Shown piece after piece: positions 33,555-44,385 of a stretch of DNA of 64,000 nt. The stretch spans positions 57,570,220 to 57,634,219 of the forward strand of contig OY282609.1 of assembly GCA_958298945.1 (NCBI GenBank), read 5' to 3'. Made by a program: the position numbers and the translations under genes. Under the pieces are notes generated by a model. The model was not told where the DNA came from. It saw only the letters and a list, made by a program, of their open reading frames with translations, and did not search any database. This DNA comes from Atherix ibis. Taxonomy: Eukaryota > Arthropoda > Insecta > Diptera > Athericidae. How positions within the stretch are numbered: the first letter of the stretch is position 1; every line of letters starts with the position of its first letter.

Positions 33555-35100
33555 TGTTCAGTACAAATTTTTCTTAGAAATTTTCAGTATGAATTTTCAG
33601 TACGAATTTTGAGTACGAATTTTCAGTAGAAATTTTGAGTAGGAATTTTCCTTAGAAATTTTCAGTAGAAATTTTCCTTAGAAATTTTCAGTAAAAATTT
33701 CAGTAGAAATTTTCAGTAAAAATTTTCAGTACAAATTTTCAGTAGAATTTTCAGTAGAATTTTTTCTTAGAAATTTTCAGTAGAAATTTTATCTTAGAAA
33801 TTTTCTGTAAGAATTTTCAGTAGAAGTTGTCAGTAGAAATTTTCAGTAAAATTTTCAGTAGAAATTTTCAGTAGGAATTTTCAGCAAAAATTTTCCTTAG
33901 AAATTTTCAGTAGAAATTTTCTTTAGAAATTTTCAGAAGAAATTTTCAGTAGGAATTTTCAGTACAGTGTTTTTAGAAGTTTTCAGTAGAATTTTCAGTA
34001 GAAATTTTTAGTAGAAATTTTCAGTTAAATTTTTTAATAGAAATTTTCAGTAGGAATTTTCAGTAGAAATTTTCAGTAGAAATTGTTAGTAGAAATTTTC
34101 AGGAGAATTTTTCAGTAAGCATTTTCACAAGGAATTTTCAGTAGGAATTTTTAGTAGAAATTTTTCTTAGAAATTTTCAGTAGAAATTTTCAGTAGGAAT
34201 TTTCAGCAAAAATTTTCCTTAGAAATTTTCAGTAGAAATTTTCTTTAGAAATTTTCAGAAGAAATTTTCAGTAGGAATTTTCAGTACAGTGTTTTTAGAA
34301 ATTTTCAGTAGAATTTTCAGTAGAAATTTTTAGTAGAAATTTTCAGTTAAATTTTTTAATAGAAATTTTCAGTAGGAATTTTCAGTAGAAATTTTCAGTA
34401 GAAATTGTTAGTAGAAATTTTCAGGAGAATTTTTCAGTAAGCATTTTCACAAGGAATTTTCAGTAGAAAAGTTCAGTAGGAATTTTTGGTAGAAATTTTT
34501 CTTAGAAATTTTCAGTAGAAATTTCAGTAAAAATTTTCAGTACAAATTTTCAGTAGAAATTTTATCTTAGAAATTTTCAGTAAGAATTTTCAGTAGAAAT
34601 TTTCAGTAGAAATGTTCAGTAGAAAGTTTCAGAAGAAATTTTCAGTAGAATTTTTCGGTAGACATTTTCAGTAGAAATTTTCAGTAGAAATTTTCAGTAG
34701 AAATTTTCAGTAGAAATTTTCAGTATAATTTTTCGGTAGGCATTTTCAGAACAAAGTTTTCTTAGAAATTTTTAGTAGGAATTTTTAGTAGAAATTTTCA
34801 GTAGAAATTTTCAGTAGAAATTTTCAGTAGAAATTTTCAGTAGAAATTTTCAGTAGGAATTTTCAGTAGAAATTTTCAGTGGAAATTTGCAGTAGGAATT
34901 TTCAGTACAGTTTTTTTAGAAATTTTTAGTAGAAATTTTTCGTAGAAATTTTCAGTAGGAATTTTCAGTACAGTTTTTTTAGAAATTCTCAGTAGGAATT
35001 TTCAGCAGAAATTTTCAGCAGAAATTTTCAGTAGAACTTGTCAGTAGAACTTGTCAGTAGAACTTGTCAGTAGAAATTGTCAGTAGAAATTTTCAGTAGA

Positions 35101-35200
35101 AAGTCAGTCAATGTCAAAGAAAGAATGTTCAATTAGTTTGAAGGACAGAATAATTGTTCGCTAAAAAATGAAGAAGAAAACAAATTGTTTAAGTTTACAT
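35101..35200. repeat. 100-bp unique spacer, copy 1 (inside minisatellite)
   Basis: Non-repetitive insert starting AAGTCAGTCAATGTCAAAGA and ending AAGTTTACAT. Identical to 36355-36454 as read, and close to 40375-40474. Confidence 0.9.
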
Positions 35201-36354
35201 TTTTTTCAGTATGAATTTTCCTTAGAAATTTTCAGTAGAAATTTTCAGTAAAAATTTTTAGTAGAAATTTTCAGTAGAATTTTTCGGTAGGCATTTTCAG
35301 AACAAAGTTTTCTTAGAAATTTTCAGTAGAAATTTTTAGTAAAAATTTTCAGTAGAAATTTTATCTTAGAAATTTTCAGTAGAAATTTTTAGTAAAAATT
35401 TTCAGTAGAAATTTTATCTTAGAAATTTTCAGTGAGAATTTTCAGTAGAAATTTTCAGTAGAATTTTCAGTACAAATTTTCAGTAGAAATTTTCCTTACA
35501 AATTTTTGGTAGGATTTTTCAGTAGAAATTTTAAGTAGAATTTTTCAGTACAAAGTTTTTTTAGAAATTTTAAGTAGGAATTTTCTATAGACATTTTCAG
35601 CAGGATTTTTCAATAGAAATTGTCAGTAGAAATGTTCAGTAGAAAGTTTCAGAAGAAATTTTCAGTAGAATTTTTCGGTAGAATTTTTCGGTAGGCATTT
35701 TCAGTAGAAATTTACGGCAGAAATTTTCAGTAGAAATTTTCAGTAAAAATTTTCAGTAGAAATTTTTAGTAGAAATTTTCTGTAGAAATTTTTAGTAGAA
35801 ATTTTAAGTAGAAATTTTCAGTAGAAATTTTTAGTAGAAAATTTCGGTAGGAATTTTCAGTAGACACTTTTAGTAGGTATTTCAGTAGAAATTTTTAGTA
35901 GAAATTTTTAGTAGAAATTTTTAGGTAGAAATTTTCAGTAGAAATTTTCAGTAGAAATTTTTAGTAGAAATTTTTAGTAGAAATTTTCATTAGAAATTTT
36001 CAGTAGAAATTGTCAGTAGAAATTTTCAGTAGAAATTTTCAGTAGAAATTTTCAGTAGAAATTTTCAGTAGAAATTTTCAGTAGAAATTTTCAGTAGAAA
36101 TTTTCAGTAGGAATTTTCAGTAGAAATTTTCAGTGGAAATTTGCAGTAGGAATTTTCAGTACAGTTTTTTTAGAAATTTTTAGTAGAAATTTTTCGTAGA
36201 AATTTTCAGTAGGAATTTTCAGTACAGTTTTTTTAGAAATTCTCAGTAGGAATTTTCAGCAGAAATTTTCAGCAGAAATTTTCAGTAGAACTTGTCAGTA
36301 GAACTTGTCAGTAGAACTTGTCAGTAGAAATTGTCAGTAGAAATTTTCAGTAGA

Positions 36355-36454
36355 AAGTCAGTCAATGTCAAAGAAAGAATGTTCAATTAGTTTGAAGGAC
36401 AGAATAATTGTTCGCTAAAAAATGAAGAAGAAAACAAATTGTTTAAGTTTACAT
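36355..36454. repeat. 100-bp unique spacer, copy 2 (inside minisatellite)
   Basis: Exactly 1254 bp after copy 1. The minisatellite variants on both sides are also shared, so the spacer was copied as part of a larger block. Confidence 0.9.
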
Positions 36455-38619
36455 TTTTTTCAGTATGAATTTTCCTTAGAAATTTTCAGTAGAAATTTTC
36501 AGTAGAAATTTTCAGTAGAAATTTTCAGTAGAAATTTTCAGTAAAAATTTTTAGTAGAAATTTTCAGTAGAATTTTTCGGTAGGCATTTTCAGAACAAAG
36601 TTTTCTTAGAAATTTTCAGTAGAAATTTTTAGTAAAAATTTTCAGTAGAAATTTTATCTTAGAAATTTTCAGTAGAAATTTTTAGTAAAAATTTTCAGTA
36701 GAAATTTTATCTTAGAAATTTTCAGTGAGAATTTTCAGTAGAAATTTTCAGTACAATTTTCAGTACAAATTTTCAGTAGAAATTTTCCTTACAAATTTTC
36801 GGTAGGATTTTTCAGTAGAAATTTTAAGTAGAATTTTTCAGTACAAAGTTTTTTTAGAAATTTTAAGTAGGAATTTTCTATAAACATTTTCAACAGGATT
36901 TTTCAATAGAAATTGTCAGTAGAAATGTTCAGTAGAAAGTTTCAGAAGAAATTTTCAGTAGAATTTTTCGGTAGAATTTTTCGGTAGGCATTTTCAGTAG
37001 AAATTTACGGCAGAAATTTTCAGTAGAAATTTTCAGTAGAAATTTAAAGTAGAAATTTTCAGTAGAATTTTTCGGTAGGCATTTTCAGAACAAAGATTTC
37101 TTAGAAATTTTTAGTAGGAATTTTAGTAGAAATTTTTAGTAAACATGTTTAGTAGAAATTTTCAGTAGAAATTTTCAGTAAAAATTTTCAGTAGAAATTT
37201 TTAGTAGAAATTTTCTGTAGAAATTTTTAGTAGAAATTTTAAGTAGAAATTTTCAGTATAAATTTTTAGTAGAAAATTTCGGTAGTAATTTTCAGTAGAC
37301 ACTTTTAGTAGGTATTTCAGTAGAAAGTTTTAGTAGAAATTTTTAGTAGAAATTTTTAGGTAGAAATTTTCAGTAGAAATTTTCAGTAGAAATTTTTAGT
37401 AGAAATTTTCATTAGAAATTTTCAGTAGAAATTGTCAGTAGAAATTTTCAGTAAAAATTTTCAGTAGAAATTTTTAGTAGAAAATTTCGGTAGGAATTGT
37501 CAGTAGAAACTTTTAGTAGGAATTTTCAGTAAAATTTTTCAGTAGAAATTTTTCAGTAGAAATTTTCAGTAGAAATTTTCAGTAGAAATGTTCAGTAAAA
37601 TTTTTCAGTAGAAATTTTCAGTAGGATTTTTCAATAGAAATTGTCAGTAGAAATGTTCAGTAGAAAGTTTCAGAAGAAATTTTCAGTAGAATTTTTCGGT
37701 AGACATTTTCAGTAGAAATTTTCAGTAGAAATTTTCAGTAGAATTTTTCGGTAGACATTTTCAGTAGAAATTTTCAGTAGAAATTTTCAGTAGAAATTTC
37801 AGTAGAAATTTTCAGTGGAAATTTTCAGTAAAATTTTTTAGTAGAAATTTTCGGTAGGAATTTTCAGTAGCTATCTAATATACCAAATATGATAAACCCA
37901 TAATTAATTATATAATAATAATAAGGAAAACTTTGAAAGTAACAAATTCAATTATAATAAGTATTGGGAAATTAATTCTAACTTTTGGAATTGAAAAATA
38001 GTTTCCGGTTATCTAATAAGTTCACAATATTAAATATAGTAACAATATTTCTTGCGTAAACTAATAAAATTAATTAATTTGTTATTGATAGATACGTGAT
38101 ACTTTTAGGTGTACGAGATTATGAAAGTAATAGCATGTGAGTTTATCCTTTGACCAATTCATTCAAGGACATTTTCAAATATCAATATCCTAATAGAGTT
38201 AGAAGTGCGTTGTAGATTACGATGTGGATAACCCAAAACTCTTTATTATCGATTTTAATACGCATACAGAATTTATTTAAGTGTGCTGTGGTAATTGAAC
38301 TATATCCGGAAATTGTTTATACCTACTTATTTCCAACTGTGTTTGCAAAAGCACATTGTGGAGTGACCATTCTGTCATTAATACAGGGTGGCTACTAAAC
38401 AACTGAAGCGTTTGTAAAATCCATAACTTGTTTATTTTCTTAAAGAGCATTCCTTAAAGATTAAAATGGCAACAAGTAGAACTCATTCAGTTTTGCTATT
38501 GCAGTAAACTATAAATTTATTTAAACTCAGGGGCAACATTTTAATGTCAGAGTATCTCTCCTAGCAATAACATGATTTGGAATCTAATTACCCTGTTTTG
38601 CTGAAATAAAATGATATTA

Positions 38620-38985
38620 GGCGTTTTCCTTTGGACCAATTTTGCTACTAGTCGGTAGTTCTACCTGTCATCATCTACTCTACCTCGAACAAACAAGCAC
38701 ATTGAACTGGGAGTTGCGCATACAATTTACGTTAGGTGGATTCTAGTTGCTAAAGTGAAAATAGATAGTTTTGAGGGTTCGTTGGTTATGTTGAAGAGTC
38801 ATATTTTTGTCAGTATTGTTTATGTGTGAATAAACTCAGTTTTTATTGTTTATGTGTGAGTAAACTTAGTATTGTTTTTGACTATTTTGAGGTTATGTTT
38901 CTACTAGTGTTTAGAATTTGGCTTTCCTTTGGTCATCTACTCGCAGCTACCGACTAGTAGCAAAATTGGTCCAGAGAAAAACGCC
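38620..38985. mobile_element. 366-bp MITE with ~41-bp terminal inverted repeats
   Basis: Ends GGCGTTTTCCTTTGGACCAA and, reversed, GGCGTTTTTCTCTGGACCAA. The match continues through TTTTGCTACTAGTCGGTAG with two mismatches over ~41 bp. TA lies on both sides (38618-38619 and 38986-38987), as expected for a Tc1/mariner MITE. There is no coding capacity. Inside is a short direct repeat based on ATTGTTTATGTGTGA. Confidence 0.85.
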
Positions 38986-39349
38986 TAGTATTTTAATTAC
39001 TAAGAGACACAATTTGGTTAATGATATTGCCAAATTGATGCAGACTAATAGAATTAGCAAATAGTGCTGAAAAATAGTTTATGCGTAAGTGCAGAATATT
39101 CTATCTCAATTCTAAATAGTTTCTCCGTCCAGAAGTTGGTTGATATTATAATTCAAAAAGAAAACCTTTATTTGTCCAGTCTTGGCTGCACAAAATGACC
39201 TAAAATATGTATTTGCAATTTTGTTACCAGACGTGACAAATTTAAATTCTCTTCTCACCGAAAAAATGCCCCACAATTCAAAAATCCCACTTCACTGTTA
39301 AGCTGGATAAGTTATATAAAAATATTTTTGAAAACCATTTCTAAAGCGC

Positions 39350-39960
39350 ATGCTATAGCTCATATATACAATAGTTATGATATTGGAAAAAATTATTGGA
39401 GGTAATTTTGCCGCGCCACGACCATGAGGCCATTTGGTGACTTTATATATTGTGTGCGTTGCTTTGCCAGCTTTCTTATTGCAATTGGTCGATAGTTAGT
39501 TGGCAAGTAAGTCAGAGATTATTCAATTTTATAGAGCATATTTAAGTATTTAAGGATGTTAAAAATATGCTTTTGAAACGGAATCTTATTCAAAAAGAAA
39601 TTTTGGATTAACTGGTATTCAATTAAAATATAGGGAATGATGAGTTGAACGCCACAGGATTAATCATGGGTTACTGATCTGGACTCTGAGGGATTTTCTT
39701 GTCCAGAATTTCGAAATGGTTTGTTGAGTAGATTGGCTCTTCGATGTTTGGCCAATGTGTGTACAAAACATGGTTAAATATGTAAGATGCGATTTTATTA
39801 GCAAGCGGAGAGAGTTAGCGATATCAGTGAGTACAGGACGGCGAAGAGTCTTCCTCGCCAATCTATCAGTCCACTCATTATCCAGAATGTGTTTTGTTTT
39901 TAATAGATTAGGGCGATTTAACATAGTAGTGCTATAACTATTTAATTTATTAGGAATAGC
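39350..39960 (-). mobile_element. LINE RNase H and 3'-end fragment (antisense)
   Basis: The minus-strand frame 39664-39924 reads ILDNEWTDRLARKTLRRPVL, matching the GNExADxLA end of LINE RNase H, then TDIANSLRLLIKSHLTYLTM. Downstream on the minus strand (39470-39400) lie the same 3' tracts seen at 27310 and 47391 (GCCAACTAACTATCGACCAA and CACACAATAT). It is decayed elsewhere. Confidence 0.65.
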
Positions 39961-40374
39961 CTAATTCCCATAGATATACAATACTTATGAGCTTTCAACG
40001 TTCTATAGAATCATTTGTAATTTCTGAACAATATTTCCAACTATCCATATTAGAGAAAATGTGTGGACGAGTATGTTCTTGACGTAATCAATTAAAACAA
40101 AATCTACTAAAAATTGTTTTTTTTTAAAATCATGAACTGTAATATGCTTTTGAGGGGTCATCGAAAAATCTTCATAGAAGAACGAATTAGTGATATTTTT
40201 CATATTATTAGATAAGAGAGCAATAACGTATTGTATAATAGATGAATCTGGAGTAGACTAAATTCATTTCTCCAAAATTTATTTTATTAGACAATCTTTG
40301 GTAAATATTCAATATTTCGCGCAAATCAAATATTTTGTCAATACTCTTTTTTGTTAATTCAACAAATGGGCACG

Positions 40375-40474
40375 AAGTCAGTCAATGTCAAAGAAAGAAT
40401 GTTCAATTCGTTTGAAGGACAGAATAATTGTTCGCATAAAAATGAAGAGGAAAACAAATTGTTTAAGTTTACAT
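40375..40474. repeat. 100-bp spacer, copy 3 (outside the minisatellite)
   Basis: Same sequence as 35101-35200 apart from a few changes (ATTAG to ATTCG, CGCTAAA to CGCATAA, GAAGAAG to GAAGAGG). It lies 2.5 kb beyond the array and has no minisatellite units around it. Confidence 0.9.
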
Positions 40475-41657
40475 AACAGCATGGACTCATATGTGTACTA
40501 GTGAATATAAACCTAAAATATTTTAGGAATGATGAAGAAAAAAATGAATGAATCCATTTAAGAGAGACTTTTTTTTAAGTATTTGAATACTTGCACTGTA
40601 AATGTACATATTTTCATGCCGCATTTTTATCTCTAATGTCTCATTCTAATCTGAACTCACCACCTCTTCTTTTTGTGTTGAGAGAATGATTTCAAGTCTA
40701 GACTAAAAATTCACCTATCAAATTTAAATGTTTCCGGAAACAAAAGTTGGAAATATTACTTTTTTTTTAAATACACACAACAGTTCGTGTTTTGAAGCAA
40801 TTAAATTTAAAATCATATTTAAAAAAAAAAATAAAAAAAATAATTAAAATTAATGTCCAATTGAAAATTGTTTTTTCTTGGGTGGGGGAGGGGGAAGGTG
40901 TTGCTGGGTGTGAATAATAAAAACCAAAACAGAAAGAAGAATATAAATACTCATAGAGATTAGGGATAAATATGTACCATATGCTCCATTTTGGTTTATT
41001 TATTTGTATGTGAAATTTCTGAGAGAAGAGCCAGAGGAAATTTTGCAGCGTCAGGAGCATGAGGCCATTTGACAATTCCATGTTTCGTGTGGGTTTATTT
41101 CTATATTGACATTGGCCGATTTTAAATTGGTGAGAAAAGTCAAAGATAGTTAAATTTTGTAGAACATATCTAAATGCTTAAAAAAAGATTAAAAAAACGA
41201 GATTGGAAAATGAATTGTTGGGTCTAGGAGATCGGTGGGGAGTTCTATTCCATCCATTATGATTATAGTTAAGGTGAAAATCATTTAAAATATGGGGAAT
41301 GGTGAGTCGAACGTCACAGGAATAGGATGAAGGACGAAGTTAGTTATCAAAGAGAAAATCGAGGGTAAGAGTGCCGTGGAAAACCGGGTCACCTGATGAG
41401 CTATGAATAGTTTCCAAGGTTGAAAGACTGTCGTAAAAATTATTACGCTGCTTTGTTAAGGGAGATTCATTGCAGTCTCAACTGTCGTCCTAATTGCCCA
41501 CAGTTCACCATTAAAAGGGGGCCCTCTATTAGGTAGAAGTCCACATTTGATATCGTGATATTCACAGGCAACAAGTTGGATGATCTCAAAAGTCATCGAC
41601 AGCAGCATCTGTGAACAAAGGTGTGGATCACCCAATTCATCCACCAATCAATGGATT

Positions 41658-41670
41658 GGTGTTTGTCATT
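41658..41670. repeat. 13-bp target-site duplication, copy at the poly(A) side
   Basis: GGTGTTTGTCATT, repeated exactly at 42461-42473. The pair brackets the chimeric retroposon. Confidence 0.9.
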
Positions 41671-41789
41671 TTTTTTTTTTTTTTTATTTGCTAAGTTTCA
41701 TTTCTACATTATAACACATATACACATAGTCATGAGACACAGTCGCTCCTATGGAGCATATAGCGGCACAGAGAATACACGTCTCTAGT

Positions 41790-42140
41790 TGGTGGTAGAA
41801 GGCTTCTTTTTGTTGGCGTCATCATCTACTTCGGTTGGGGCATAGCACTGCACGATGGTGATGTTTCGGAACTTCGAGTGGAGCCTGGCTGTCAGAAGGC
41901 GGTCGTAGCCCATGAGAGATCTCTTTTTGCGTTGGCCGATAGGATCAATCCGACTCCACAGTGGTGGCCGCTGTCGTTGCCGCTGTAGATGAAGTGTTGT
42001 GAGGGCTCCCTTGATGTTTCCACCTTGTCTCGGAGATTCCCAGGATGTCGAGGTTGTAAGCGTTTTTGGGAGAGAAGCCAGTCGAGAAGGTTTTGGGAGA
42101 GAGCCCCGCACGTTTCAGGTACCTATTTGGGCTGTTCGAT
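41790..42140 (-). pseudogene. LINE endonuclease-domain fragment in the chimeric retroposon
   Basis: The minus strand shows, with frame shifts: T-stop-NVRG (W lost from the usual TWNVRxL), NLDILGISETRWKHQG, then HFIYSGNDSGHHCGVGLILS, and finally LLTARLHSKFRNITIVQCYA followed by PTEVDDD. These are the successive conserved blocks of the AP-endonuclease domain of non-LTR retrotransposons. The frame then ends at a stop after KKPSTTN. About 110 residues' worth of domain is present, with no RT. Confidence 0.8.
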
Positions 42141-42344
42141 GAAAACCAGATGAGTTTTTTGCCTGAGGTACGGTCCGGTTGATTCTTTTTGTGCTGTTTC
42201 TTGATAAGGTGGTTTTTATAGCTTGCGGCTTATCAGGCCAGCGAAGTAACCTCCAGTGACGTTGGGGGACCCTACTGACTACATATAAGGGAATCGAACC
42301 CGCTACCTACCGAGTGTGAGTCGGTCGACACAAACACGGTTAAA

Positions 42345-42460
42345 CCTGCGGCACGCGGTGTTCCCAAGCGGTCATCCATCCAAGTACTAACCACGCCCAG
42401 TCCTGCTTAACTTCGGTGATCGGACGAGAACCGGTGGATCCAGGACGGCACAGCCGCAGA
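42345..42460 (-). pseudogene. 5S rRNA-like sequence (retroposon head)
   Basis: The minus strand contains CCGGTTCTCGTCCGATCACC then GAAGTTAAGCAG, GGGCGTGGTTAGTACTTGGA, and ACCGCTTGGGAACACCGCG, matching 5S rRNA from about nt 30 to 115, including the box A and box C promoter regions. The 5' and 3' ends pair as CTGCGGC with GCCGCAG, like 5S helix I, although the bases differ from standard insect 5S. At ~116 nt it is near full 5S length. Because it lies directly between a target-site duplication and LINE-derived sequence, it is called the head of a retroposon rather than a free rRNA gene. Confidence 0.8.
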
Positions 42461-42473
42461 GGTGTTTGTCATT
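42461..42473. repeat. 13-bp target-site duplication, copy at the 5S side
   Basis: GGTGTTTGTCATT, identical to 41658-41670. Confidence 0.9.
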
Positions 42474-43798
42474 AGTGTCGTAGATATTCTTAACTCCGCT
42501 CCCAACTGCGGTTTCCTATCCGGCATTTTTTTTTTTTTGAGTGGATGGTGAAAATAAATTTTCTTTTCAATGTTGTGAATAAGGTAATTTGGGAAACAAA
42601 GGTTATTATAATTTTGGGTTAAGCGGGATTTATAATTATAGTGTAGGATAAGTTTTCGACCAGTTTCAATAAGGATATACACATAGATTCCACCCGGGGA
42701 GTACGCTGTACTCCACTAGCTAATCAGCGGTTACTCAAGAATAGAGCAACGTTCCGTCTCAGTAGGGCGTTCGATATTTTGATTGACTCACTTTGTCTAA
42801 TCTTACATTAACTACCAACCAATTGTTAATCTGTAGATGCAATTTCCTACCTCGGATTATGGTTATATACAGGATTTTCATAGAATCGGCTAAAAGATAT
42901 GGGTTGGGTCCATATGCGTATATTCTTCTATCGGGATGGTGGCTCTATTATTAAATAACAACACAAAAATAAAGGACGTGCAATGATGCTGAAAGGAATA
43001 TATATGTAGAAAATGGATGTAAATGTTGGAAGGACTTTAGATTAAGGGGAATTGCGTTTTCCACATATGACGTTTTCGCGAGAAATAACCGTGAAGCTTC
43101 TTCAAGTTGGATTGGATCGCAACAGGTTTTGAGTAGCCAAATAGACTACCCACTTAAAATGAGGACTTTCTTTCAAGAGAAAATATTCTCTTTTTTGTAG
43201 AAATACCATTTTTTTGTTAAGTTATGATATATAAATTAAAATAAAAGAAAAAATTATAATAAATAGCTTATTTGTATCTTTCGTACAGTTATGGGAAAGA
43301 TTATAAAGTTTTTTTATTGTGATGTTTATTCTTTTTTGTGGAATGATGAAATTTAAAAAAAAAAAATTATTATGACAGTAGGTACAATAATAAACAAGGA
43401 GTAGAGAGAGGAGCAAACACATGCCCAGGCATCAAATAGGAGCACTGATCTAGAACTTTTTTATCTTTCTTTCTATAAATGTGCCTGTATTTATATGTAC
43501 GTATTTATTGTTCGAATTATCTGTAAAAATATGCTCATAATTTATTTATTTTCTTTTTTGCTATTAAATAAATACGAGAAGATAAAATTAATAAATACCA
43601 CAGATTGTACAATTCTTAGACATTTATAAATAGGTTTGAAATTGTTTCGATGGTCAAGCGATATTTCTTTTTTAATCTTATTAAATTTTTCGCATTTTTT
43701 CCAATAATGTTATCATATATATTTTTTTTATGGTTATTTCAAGTAACATTTATATTTAAATGCAAATTAATTTGCCTTTAACCAAAAAGGACTAATGA

Positions 43799-43870
43799 TA
43801 TTTGACGGGCTGGATTCGAACTCAAGTTCTTTGCTTATTAAAAGCAGACAGACGACCCTATTTTCATAAG
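43799..43870 (-). other. tRNA-like 3' half
   Basis: The minus strand has a B box GAGTTCGAATCC followed by AGCCCGTCAAAT, preceded by a possible anticodon arm (CTGCTTTTAATAAGCA) and an A-box-like TAGGGTCGTCTG. The acceptor stem does not pair convincingly. It could be a tRNA pseudogene or the head of a tRNA-derived SINE. Confidence 0.3.
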
Positions 43871-44286
43871 TCAAATGTACTTTATTATAATAATAGAAAT
43901 GGAAAGCGTTATTTTTTTTTTAAATCATAAAATGTTAATACATATACGCAAATAAATAAATTTTTTATCAGAATATATTCTATTCAGAAATAGAACAAGG
44001 GAAAAAATGAATGAAAACACGAGGAGAATAGGTAAAAGTTTCTTATTTAGTGGCGTGTCTGGTTAAGAAGCAACAAGTGTCCGTATGTGAGATAGAGATA
44101 AAGTGCGCATGTAAAAAGGAGAGAGTGGTGATGCTCTTAGTATCTGTGTGCATTGGCATTTGTCAATACGTCACTCTGAATTTGGGCGACTTTTATGTTA
44201 TCTTGCGTTGTCTTGTAGAAAAATCTATTCCTACTCGAGATTTCTTTTAATTAATATTAATGTTAGAAAATAAATAATTTTTTTTG

Positions 44287-44385
44287 CCATTAACTCTTCT
44301 TAGAATGTTTATTTTTTGCTATACTAAATTGTAATATTTTTAATTGTATTCATTTATAATTAGTGACAGTAAGAAGAGTTAATGG
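44287..44385. repeat. 99-bp inverted repeat with 16-bp arms
   Basis: CCATTAACTCTTCTTA at 44287-44302 and its exact reverse complement at 44370-44385. The outer A/T runs also pair. The 67-bp loop is AT-rich. It is possibly a tiny MITE, but no target duplication is clear. Confidence 0.8.

Larger units (their letters stand above)
33555..37870. repeat. 4.3-kb minisatellite, 13-bp unit GTAGAAATTTTCA
   Basis: Several hundred degenerate copies of a 13-bp unit whose variants change GTAG to GTAA, CTTAG or GTAC and lengthen the T run. Recurring variant blocks show higher-order structure. A ~317-bp block recurs at about 33870 and 34187. A larger block including a unique 100-bp spacer recurs with a 1254-bp period (35101 and 36355). 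There is no long open frame in any reading. Confidence 0.95.
41671..42460 (-). mobile_element. chimeric retroposon: 5S rRNA-like head, B box, LINE endonuclease piece, poly(A)
   Basis: A 790-bp element in minus orientation bracketed by a perfect 13-bp duplication (GGTGTTTGTCATT), with a 15-nt or longer A tail (T run on + at 41671-41685). Parts in order: a 5S rRNA-like head (42460-42345), a segment with the Pol III type 2 B box GGTTCGATTCC (42285-42306), a decayed piece of LINE apurinic endonuclease domain (about 42135-41806), and a 3' segment ending GAAACTTAGCAAAT before the tail. The TSD and tail show insertion by LINE-type reverse transcription. It could be a SINE with a 5S-tRNA composite promoter, or an internally deleted LINE whose 5' UTR contains 5S sequence. 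Confidence 0.75.
41040..42535 (-). mobile_element. LINE RNase H fragment interrupted by a retroposon
   Basis: Antisense LINE remains. Minus-strand reading before the insertion is PDRKPQLGAELRISTTLMTN. After it, NPLIDWWM, then DELGDPHLCSQMLLSMTFEI, CEYHDIKCGLLPNRGPPFNG with ELWAIRTTVETA (RNase H core), and DSLSTLETI. Removing 41671-42460 and one copy of the 13-bp duplication joins the two parts in frame (TLMTNTNPLIDWW). The 3' part near 41050-41120 resembles the other LINE 3' ends. Confidence 0.7.

Noticed and set aside
33555..37870. CRISPR-like array (short repeats of regular length)
   Set aside because: There are no unique spacers between units; it is a contiguous degenerate 13-bp minisatellite in a eukaryotic genome.
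42345..42460. Functional 5S rRNA gene
   Set aside because: It lies exactly between a retroposon target duplication and LINE-derived sequence, lacks a T-run terminator at its 3' end and departs from usual 5S at both ends.
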